Assembly: GCA_021295715.1 (NCBI GenBank)
Contig: JAGWBV010000057.1
Coordinates: 1 to 32,075 of the forward strand
Source: Candidatus Poribacteria bacterium
Lineage (GTDB): Bacteria; Poribacteria; WGA-4E; WGA-3G
Length of the DNA stretch: 32,075 nucleotides
Direction of reading: 5' to 3'
In this document: positions 26,404 to 32,075 of the stretch, one piece after another
Layout of the letters: each line of letters begins with the position of its first letter
Numbering within the stretch: position 1 is the stretch's first letter
Made by a program: the position numbers and the translations under genes
Notes under the pieces: generated by a model
What the model saw: the letters and a program-made list of their open reading frames with translations, nothing else
Database searches by the model: none
What the model was told of the DNA's origin: nothing

Positions 26404-27912
26404 ATGGGAAAACCGGAAAAAACACTCTGGGGTGGACGCTTCAGCACAAGCCTCACCACAGAGACGATAGCCTTCACGCACTCCATTGAAGCCGATACCC
26501 GACTCATCGGATACGATATCTGGGGAAGTCAGGCACATGCAATTATGCTCGCTCGGCAAGAAATTATCTCCGATGCCGACCTGCGCGAGATTTTGCGATG
26601 GCTCCAGAAAGCAGAAGCGGATTTTCAGAACGGTGATTTCACGCTCGACCCGAATAAAGAGGACGTACACATGAACGTCGAATCGTATCTGATTGAGAAC
26701 GCCGGACGCGAATTCGGTGGTAAACTCCACACCGCTCGTTCTCGCAACGATCAGGTACTCGTGGACGCGCATCTTTACATTCGGGATGAGATTCTCAACC
26801 TCCAGCGCGGTCTCTCTGAACTCTGTGAGGCATTCCTACACATTGCGAAAGCACATACCGATACCGTTATGCCCGGCTATACGCATACCCAACACGCACA
26901 ACCGATAAGCCTCGGTTTCTGGGCGACGGCTTATGTGAGTATGTTCCTACGGGATCAGAAACGTCTGCAATCTGCATATCGACTCGCCAATGCGAACCCT
27001 CTTGGCGCGTGTGCCTTGGCTGGCACGACCTTCCCGATTAATCGACACCTAACGACAAAACTGCTCGGTTTCGACGCACCACACGAACACGCCTTGGATG
27101 TCATCAGCAGCCGAGATTTTATCGCCGAGACGCTTTTCGCGTTGTCGCTTGTGATGGCGAACCTCTCGCGAATCAGTGAAGAAATCGTCTACTGGACGAC
27201 CTATGAATTTGGGATGGCGGTGCTTGACGATGCTTATAGTTTCGGAAGTTCCATTATGCCGCAAAAGAAGAATCCCGACATCGCCGAACTCACACGCGGT
27301 CGCACAGGACGCGTCTATGGCGCATTGTTGGACCTGTTGACAAATCTCAAGGGATTGCCACTGGGTTACAATCGCGATTTTCAGGAGGATAAACCCCCGC
27401 TCTGGGAAGCGTTTGATATTGTGGAGGCGTGTCTCGGTCTGCTACCGGAACTCCTCAGAACGACAGATTTTAAAACGGAACGGATGGCGGAATTGGCGAA
27501 TGCAAATTTCGCAACGGCGACGGAGTTGGCAAATTATCTCGTTAAGGAACATCAGATCAGTTTTCGGGAGTGCCATGAGATTGTCGGATGGCTTGTCGGA
27601 GAACTCGTGCAGCAGGAAAAAACGTTCGCCGATTGGGAGTTAACGCACGAACTCTTGAAACAGAAAAAGATTGACATACCGATCGCACAGCTGAAACAGA
27701 TACTGGATGCTGAATTGGCGATTCAGAATAACCAGAGCCTCGGCGGCACATCACCTGCGGAGGTGCGTCGGATGATAGACGACTTTCAGGGACGACTTAA
27801 TGAGATTGCGTCACATGTTGATGCTTGCCAGATGCAAATTGAGGACGCGCATCAAGAAACATTGCGAATTGTTGAAGATATTTTAGAAAGACCGATTAAG
27901 ATAATGTTGTAG
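26404..27912 (+). CDS. argH: Argininosuccinate lyase
   Basis: The enzyme splits argininosuccinate into arginine and fumarate, the last step of arginine biosynthesis. The 502-residue protein starts KTLWGGRFS and carries TARSRNDQV and the signature SSIMPQKKNPD, with S283 equivalent to the catalytic serine in the flexible loop. It is a little longer than the 457 residues of E. coli ArgH, with extra sequence in the C-terminal half. There is no visible ribosome binding site before ATG 26404, which is 6 bases after the MazF stop, so translation may be coupled to the toxin gene. A HigB-like toxin gene starts 20 bases downstream. No other arg genes are in the window. Confidence 0.96.
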   Translation: MGKPEKTLWGGRFSTSLTTETIAFTHSIEADTRLIGYDIWGSQAHAIMLARQEIISDADLREILRWLQKAEADFQNGDFTLDPNKEDVHMNVESYLIENAGREFGGKLHTARSRNDQVLVDAHLYIRDEILNLQRGLSELCEAFLHIAKAHTDTVMPGYTHTQHAQPISLGFWATAYVSMFLRDQKRLQSAYRLANANPLGACALAGTTFPINRHLTTKLLGFDAPHEHALDVISSRDFIAETLFALSLVMANLSRISEEIVYWTTYEFGMAVLDDAYSFGSSIMPQKKNPDIAELTRGRTGRVYGALLDLLTNLKGLPLGYNRDFQEDKPPLWEAFDIVEACLGLLPELLRTTDFKTERMAELANANFATATELANYLVKEHQISFRECHEIVGWLVGELVQQEKTFADWELTHELLKQKKIDIPIAQLKQILDAELAIQNNQSLGGTSPAEVRRMIDDFQGRLNEIASHVDACQMQIEDAHQETLRIVEDILERPIKIML

Positions 27913-27932
27913 CGGCGAAGGTAAAAAAAACG

Positions 27933-28214
27933 ATGCGTACGGGTCCATACAAACTAATCAGGGACTTCGCACAGAAACATCCGAATACCAGATCGGCACT
28001 TGAGCGTTGGTATAGATTGATGCGCGGAAGAAATTTTCGTTCCATCGCAGAGTTGTGTGGCATCTTTCCTCACGCTGACCGAGTTGCAGGTTGGACTGTT
28101 TTCAATATTGGAGGGAACAGGGCACGCCTCATTGCAACTATCCACTACGACGAGCAGATAGTGTTTATTCGTCATGTGTTAACCCACGCTGAGTATGATA
28201 AATGGAGACCTTGA
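27933..28214 (+). CDS. higB: HigB-family toxin
   Basis: The 93-residue basic protein matches the HigB family (PF09907) of mRNA-cleaving toxins that act on translating ribosomes. Its second half, ADRVAGWTVFNIGGNRARL followed by IATIHYDEQIVFIRHVLTH, is the family core with its strands and conserved basic residues. GAAGGT lies about seven bases before ATG 27933. The toxin comes before the antitoxin, the usual higBA order. It lies 20 bases after argH on the same strand. Confidence 0.88.
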   Translation: MRTGPYKLIRDFAQKHPNTRSALERWYRLMRGRNFRSIAELCGIFPHADRVAGWTVFNIGGNRARLIATIHYDEQIVFIRHVLTHAEYDKWRP

Positions 28215-28257
28215 CAAACACTATTAGGTCTGCTACTGATAAATTCAGGAGTATACT

Positions 28258-28563
28258 ATGTCAACCGAAAAACATACTGCACCTAATGTAGCGCAAGTTA
28301 AACTTGAGCACAATATTCCGAGTGGTTCTCGATCCCTTGCAGCACTAAACATTTTAAACGGGGCAATTGGCAAATGCCAAGATAATACTATCATAGCCTT
28401 AACCGAAAACGATTACGAGCAATTGGTAATCCTGCTCGGGGAATTAACAGATGTGGTACGCGACGACGAAGACCATCTCCTCGCTCCATTGATGCAATTC
28501 GTTTTTGGGCTCATTGAAAATTATGAGCGTAAACACATTCCAGAGTTGGCAGAACTTGGATGA
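28258..28563 (+). CDS. HigA-like antitoxin lacking an obvious HTH domain
   Basis: The 101-residue protein follows higB by 43 bases, with AGGAG before its ATG. The segment NDYEQLVILLGELTDVVRDD and the block APLMQFVFGLIENYERKH fit the N-terminal helical region found in HigA antitoxins partnered with this toxin class. The helix-turn-helix domain that normally follows is absent: the protein stops shortly after IENYERKHIPELAEL. It may neutralise the toxin without binding DNA, or have lost its C-terminus. Confidence 0.6.
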   Translation: MSTEKHTAPNVAQVKLEHNIPSGSRSLAALNILNGAIGKCQDNTIIALTENDYEQLVILLGELTDVVRDDEDHLLAPLMQFVFGLIENYERKHIPELAELG

Positions 28564-28656
28564 ATGAAAACTGAGTACTCCAATAGCCCCGACGGAAGAA
28601 CGCTTTGCATTAGACAATACACAACGCGCATCCCCCCTACATAGGAGATTAGAAAA

Positions 28657-29370
28657 TTGAGGGACAGATTAATAGTCGCTTTGGATACGGACGATGGTGA
28701 GGAAATTGACTGGCTATCTGGCACACTTATGGATACAGTCCGTTGGTTTAAGATCGGCTTTCAGGCGTTCAGTGCGCTCGGAACGGAAGCGTTCCCATGG
28801 TTCGATCAGAACGGATATAAAGCCTTTGTTGACCTGAAATTCCACGACATTCCGAACACGGTGGCACGCGATGTCAGCACGATGACGAAACATGGCGCAA
28901 ATATGATTAACATGCACGCCTCTGGTGGACTTATAATGATGAAGACGGCAAGAGCAAGGGCAGACGAAGTATCTGCCGAACGCGATATTCCGCCGCCAAT
29001 ACTACTCGGCGTGACCATTCTGACAAGCATTGAAGAAACTAACTTTCGGTTAAGTTTTGCCTCAGCACGGACGCTTTCGGAACAGGTTGTCTATCTCGCA
29101 CAGTTGGCGCAGGAAGCCGGACTGGACGGTGTTGTCGCGTCGCCGTTGGAGATCGAATCGATACGGAAAGCGTGTGGAAAGGATTTTGTCATTGTCACAC
29201 CCGGTATCCGTCCAGCGTGGGCATCGGCGGGAGATCAACGCCGCATCACTACGCCAGCGGAGGCGATTCAACGCGGCGCGGATTACATTGTTGTCGGTAG
29301 ACCGATTATTGACGCGGAGGATCCCTTGGAAGCTACCGAAATGATCCTTGAAGAAATGAAAGAGGCTTAA
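28657..29370 (+). CDS. pyrF: Orotidine 5'-phosphate decarboxylase
   Basis: The enzyme decarboxylates OMP to UMP, the last step of de novo pyrimidine synthesis. The 237-residue protein begins RLIVALDTDD and has the catalytic tetrad segment VDLKFHDIPNT, with D59, K61 and D64. The C-terminal phosphate-binding part reads VTPGIRP and ADYIVVGRPI. It starts at a TTG (28657): AGGAGA is 8 bases ahead and no suitable ATG exists. Four bases separate its stop from the next gene, so that gene is likely co-transcribed. Family and completeness are clear. Confidence 0.95.
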   Translation: MRDRLIVALDTDDGEEIDWLSGTLMDTVRWFKIGFQAFSALGTEAFPWFDQNGYKAFVDLKFHDIPNTVARDVSTMTKHGANMINMHASGGLIMMKTARARADEVSAERDIPPPILLGVTILTSIEETNFRLSFASARTLSEQVVYLAQLAQEAGLDGVVASPLEIESIRKACGKDFVIVTPGIRPAWASAGDQRRITTPAEAIQRGADYIVVGRPIIDAEDPLEATEMILEEMKEA

Positions 29371-29374
29371 CATT

Positions 29375-30785
29375 ATGAACATTGTGTGTATCTGTTTAGA
29401 CACGTTTCGTGCAGACATCATCGGTGAAGGCAAGAAGTATAGCCACGTGCAAACGCCGAACCTCGATGCCTTGGCATCAGAGTCTGTCCGGTTCACACGC
29501 GCCTTTGGTGAGGGACAGCCGACGCTTCAGATCCGGCGCGGCAACTTCACGGGGATGCGGAGTTTTCCGTGGAAATACAATTTCGACCGGCGTGGACATT
29601 GGCATCATGCGCCGGGTTGGCATAAGATACCACCCGAACAGGATACAATCGCTGAAGTCTTGCTTGAACGCGGGTATCTCACTGCTCTGATTGCGGATAC
29701 GTATCACATGTTCAAGCCGACGATGAATTTCTCGCGCGGGTTCGCACATTTCGATTTCATTCGCGGACAGGAGTCGGATAACTGGAACAGCGGTGATCCG
29801 AGGTTGATTGAAGAACAACTCCGAAAACATGTTCGTGAACCCCTCAACTGGCAACGGCATGCTGGACTCGTCAACTACCTCTTGTCGCAACGGCATCGTC
29901 AATCCGAAGATGACTATAGTTGTGCCCGCGTCTTCCGTGCCGCAGCGGACTGGCTACAGGACAATCATACCGTCGGTCCGTTTTTCTTATGGGTGGACAG
30001 TTTCGACCCGCATGAACCGTGGGATCCACCGAAGTCCTACGCAGACCTCTATTTTTCCGACTATTCCGGCAAGGATTTCATCACGCCGGGCAACGCGAAC
30101 GAAGGTGATGGACCTACGGAAGATGAACTTCGCCGGATTGAGGCACTCTACCTCGGCGAAGTGACGTTTGTCGATAAATGGGTCGGCGTGCTACTTGACA
30201 AGATAGAGCAGTTAAATCATGTCCGACCACGGTACACAACTCCGGGACCATGGAAGTTTCGGGAAGGGACCGAACAAGCTCCATCCTTTCAATACGCAGT
30301 TGAACCTGATGATTCGGCATCCAGAGGGACCCCATGACAAGGAAATTTTCGCGTTCGTGCAGAACCACGACCTTATGCCCACACTTCTGAATCAACTTGA
30401 CATTCCGTGCAGTTGGACAGATGGTGAGAACATGTGGCAACTCGTTCGGCAGGAAAAAGCGTCGCTCCGTGAACGGATTATCACCGGTTGGGCAGGATTC
30501 ATCACGGGCAACGCACGCGGTCGCGTCAGCGTGCGCGATAACCACTGGAACTTCTGTACTTCAGTCGGTTACAGAGATGAGAATGGCGATGAACTCTTTG
30601 ATGTCCGAAATGATCCCGAAGAAATAGTGAATATTGCGAGTGACCATCCAGCGATCGTTGCAGAACGAAAACGAGATGTCGAGGCATTGATTGGACAACC
30701 CTTACCCGGACATTTCATTGAGGTCTGCGATCCAGAGCAGGCACCGATGACGCGATGGCTTCAAAAGAAATTGGCGGAGATGTAG
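29375..30785 (+). pseudogene. Sulfatase-family hydrolase, split by a deletion and frame change
   Basis: Alkaline-phosphatase/sulfatase superfamily. The N-terminal frame (29375 to about 30215) has the metal-binding LDTFRAD (D9 and D14) and FFLWVDSFDPHEPWDPP, ending at DKWVGVLLDKIEQL. The sequence then switches frame to 30219-30785, which opens with MSDHGTQLRDHGSFGKG, the distal metal-binding D-H block. In relatives about a dozen residues with a strand lie between these two parts; here they are missing, so an out-of-frame deletion is likely. Two overlapping products are possible, but a working enzyme is not. The sulfatase nucleophile motif (C or S)-x-P-x-R is also absent: the sequence is GQPTLQIRR, with T50 nearest. 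Confidence 0.75.
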
Positions 30786-30840
30786 AACTGGCTGTCAGCG
30801 GGCAGCAGTCGGCATTCAGGTGATTTCCGATGGTTGACCG

Positions 30841-31602
30841 CTATTTAAGTTTTTCCCAATCCCAGAGAAGGATTGTACCGTCGTCGCTTCCGCTTGCCAG
30901 TGTCTTCCCATCTGGCGAGAACATCAACACACCAACAGAGCCTTGATGTCCTGTGAGAATCACTTGTATCTGATAATCCGGATCTGATTTCCATATCTGA
31001 ATTAACCCTGCTTCACTTCCGCTTGCGAGCGTTTTTCCATCCGGGGAAAAGGCTAAAGCAGTAGTGTTTTCAACAGCATCGAAGGTGCCGATGGGATTAC
31101 CCGTGTTGACCTCCCATAAACGCACTGTCCAGTCGCCGCCTGCAGTCGCGAGTTTTGTGCCATCCGGTGAAAGGGCGGTTGCGTTAATTGCGTCAGGATG
31201 TTTGTCAAGCATCGCGAACGCATTGCTTGTGAAGGTGTCCCAGACGTAAATACTGTTTCCATGAGCAGTTGCAATAATTGAAGCGTCGAGGGAGAACGTC
31301 AGTGCCTCCGGTGGTGTTTTGGACATAAATCCGTCTCGTTCGCCGCCGATTTGGGACTCTGTGAACAACGAAACCGCCTCGCCGGTCTGTGCGTCATAAA
31401 TCCAGATGCCAATCGACGTTGACGCAACAACGCGTGTGCTGTCGGGTGAGAGTTTGACATTGATTAATGTGCCTCTTCCGAGACGGGCTTTCGCACCTTC
31501 AGGCAGATGCCACTGTGTCGCAAAGTCCTGGGCAATACCCTTTGATAGCAGTAGACTGGAAAGCAAAAAACATACGATATAGAGAAGGTGGGTCTTTTTC
31601 AT
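30841..31602 (-). CDS. Secreted WD40-repeat protein
   Basis: The 253-residue protein has a signal peptide (KKTHLLYIVCFLLSSLLLSKGIAQ split as KKTHLLYIVCF and LLSSLLLSKGIAQ), so it is exported or periplasmic. Several WD40 blades follow, with clear LSPDGTKLATAGGDWTVRLW, FSPDGKTLASGSEAGLIQIW and FSPDGKTLASGSDDGTILLW repeats. Fewer than seven blades are seen, so it may form a partial propeller or need a partner. AAGGAG precedes the start at 31602. The promoter region has both a sigma54-like and a sigma70-like match (see 31651-31678). Role unknown, likely protein binding. Confidence 0.85.
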   Translation of the reverse strand: MKKTHLLYIVCFLLSSLLLSKGIAQDFATQWHLPEGAKARLGRGTLINVKLSPDSTRVVASTSIGIWIYDAQTGEAVSLFTESQIGGERDGFMSKTPPEALTFSLDASIIATAHGNSIYVWDTFTSNAFAMLDKHPDAINATALSPDGTKLATAGGDWTVRLWEVNTGNPIGTFDAVENTTALAFSPDGKTLASGSEAGLIQIWKSDPDYQIQVILTGHQGSVGVLMFSPDGKTLASGSDDGTILLWDWEKLK

Positions 31603-31650
31603 GAACTTGAACTCCTTTTTGGACAGTGCTTTTATCTTTGGAGTGTCTGT

Positions 31651-31678
31651 ATCATAGTGGAGAGCAAATTCCGTGCCA
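31651..31678 (-). promoter_or_regulatory. Overlapping sigma54-like and sigma70-like promoter
   Basis: On the minus strand TGGCACG, four bases, TTGCT matches the sigma54 -24/-12 consensus exactly (31663-31678). The same strand has CTGGCA, 17 bases, TATGAT, a good sigma70 match. Both point to the WD40 gene, whose ATG is about 50 bases downstream. Confidence 0.5.
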
Positions 31679-31759
31679 GTTTGAATGATACTGCCTCAGA
31701 AACTTTAGGCGAAATAGTGATAAAAAACCGCACAAAGTTGGGCATTCTTTATCAAAATT

Positions 31760-31803
31760 CGGTGTCAAAACCCCGTTGCTTTAGCTGGGGGATGTAGACA
31801 CCG
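31760..31803 (+). repeat. Stem-loop resembling an IS200/IS605-type end
   Basis: CGGTGTC (31760-31766) pairs with GACACCG (31797-31803). Inside is CCCC, GTTGCTTTAGCT, GGGG, a pattern similar to the GGCTTTAGCC-type hairpins at ends of IS605-family elements. No tnpA is visible nearby. Confidence 0.5.
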
Positions 31804-31840
31804 CCCTATTGAATTAGACCAAACCTTTGCTTAAAAAGAT

Positions 31841-31869
31841 TTGACAAATGTCTAAAATTATGGTAGGGT
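31841..31869 (+). promoter_or_regulatory. Promoter of structured leader and tnpB
   Basis: TTGACA (31841-31846) is perfect and TAGGGT (31864-31869) is weaker, with 17 bases between them. Transcription would begin near 31875-31877, at the first base pairs of the folded leader. Confidence 0.55.
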
Positions 31870-31874
31870 TAATA

Positions 31875-31959
31875 GTATCAGGTTGGCAAGCTTTACAAGC
31901 GTAACCGCAAGGTTGCGGGCTTGCCTCGCACTTGTAAGGGGATAAATGCCTGATACCTG
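31875..31959 (+). ncRNA. Structured leader RNA with pseudoknot potential
   Basis: Outer stem GTATCAGG (31875-31882) with CCTGATAC (31949-31956); inner stem GGCAAGC (31885-31891) with GCTTGCC (31919-31925); apical stem CGTAACC with GGTTGCG closed by a GCAA tetraloop (31900-31917). TTACAAG (31893-31899) can pair with CTTGTAA (31931-31937), crossing the inner stem as a pseudoknot. AAGGGG at 31936-31941 precedes a micro-ORF, ATG to TGA (31945-31959), encoding MPDT. Confidence 0.6.
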
Positions 31960-31966
31960 ACATTCC

Positions 31967-32075
31967 ATGCGAAATACGACTCATAAACTTTTCAACGATA
32001 AGACGTTGCGCCACTTGCACGATGATTTGAATATCATTGGTGTTGTGCGTAATCATTTTTTGGCGATCTCTATGC
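31967..32075 (+). CDS. tnpB: TnpB/IS605 OrfB-like protein, 5' end only
   Basis: The gene runs off the window; only 36 codons are visible. The sequence HKLFNDKTLRHLHDDLNIIG followed by VVRNHFLAIS resembles the start of IS200/IS605-family TnpB proteins, RNA-guided nucleases whose genes spread with these elements. The ATG at 31967 is the first possible start, because an in-frame TGA lies just upstream. There is no clear ribosome binding site of its own; the micro-ORF ending at 31959 could couple translation. The catalytic RuvC residues lie outside the window, so activity cannot be judged. Confidence 0.6.
   Translation, partial: MRNTTHKLFNDKTLRHLHDDLNIIGVVRNHFLAISM

Larger units (their letters stand above)
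31603..31966. other. Promoter region and left part of an IS605-type element
   Basis: It contains the promoter region of the WD40 gene (31651-31678), a hairpin (31760-31803), a promoter (31841-31869), and the structured leader of the tnpB-like gene (31875-31956). No additional gene is supported. Confidence 0.65.

Noticed and set aside
31814-32056. 80-codon minus-strand open frame
   Set aside because: It is antisense to the leader RNA and tnpB start, with repeated hairpin codons and no family resemblance.

Overview
The window looks like a chromosomal segment of an uncultivated, environmental, heterotrophic bacterium. The gene content (Gfo/Idh/MocA oxidoreductase, fuconolactonase-type amidohydrolase, tandem ThuA-like proteins, phytanoyl-CoA-dioxygenase-like enzyme, sulfatase-like hydrolase, an integral membrane protein resembling the DUF6785 group, GxxExxY protein) and the dense intergenic hairpin repeats resemble Candidatus Poribacteria or a related lineage. 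That assignment is inference; no rRNA or tRNA gene was seen.

Region by region: a small minus-strand hypothetical gene (385-657) precedes a type I restriction-modification locus (hsdM, hsdS, hsdR; 1073-7998). This locus is interrupted by a frameshifted GxxExxY nuclease-like gene and by a duplicated 5' fragment of hsdS. Next come an hflK-hflC pair behind a good sigma70-type promoter, a DHFR/RibD-like reductase, a large polytopic membrane protein and a YjjX/DUF84 NTPase. A minus-strand block follows (Gfo/Idh/MocA oxidoreductase, thiC), then malate synthase G with a near-consensus promoter, and a minus-strand amidohydrolase that faces it across a bidirectional-looking terminator. The right third holds two tandem ThuA-like paralogues, a PhyH-like dioxygenase, a MazEF-like module with an extra small upstream gene, argH, a HigBA-like pair, pyrF, a sulfatase-family gene broken by a frame change, and a minus-strand WD40 protein. 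The window ends inside the 5' end of a probable IS605-type tnpB gene.

How the parts relate: hsdM, hsdS and hsdR make one restriction complex. HflK and HflC form a membrane complex that controls FtsH. The metabolic genes cover thiamine (thiC), arginine (argH), pyrimidine (pyrF) and glyoxylate (glcB) metabolism plus probable sugar or sulfate-ester catabolism. Two toxin-antitoxin modules sit immediately on either side of argH.

The most unusual material is non-coding. Several dispersed hairpin repeat families occupy nearly every gap, one with compensatory stem changes between copies. A roughly 20-nt T/G-rich motif appears in the middle of members of different repeat families. Two 230-bp elements have matching terminal inverted repeats. 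In front of the tnpB-like gene, a predicted promoter starts transcription at the first base of a compact RNA fold that can form a pseudoknot and carries a four-codon micro-ORF.
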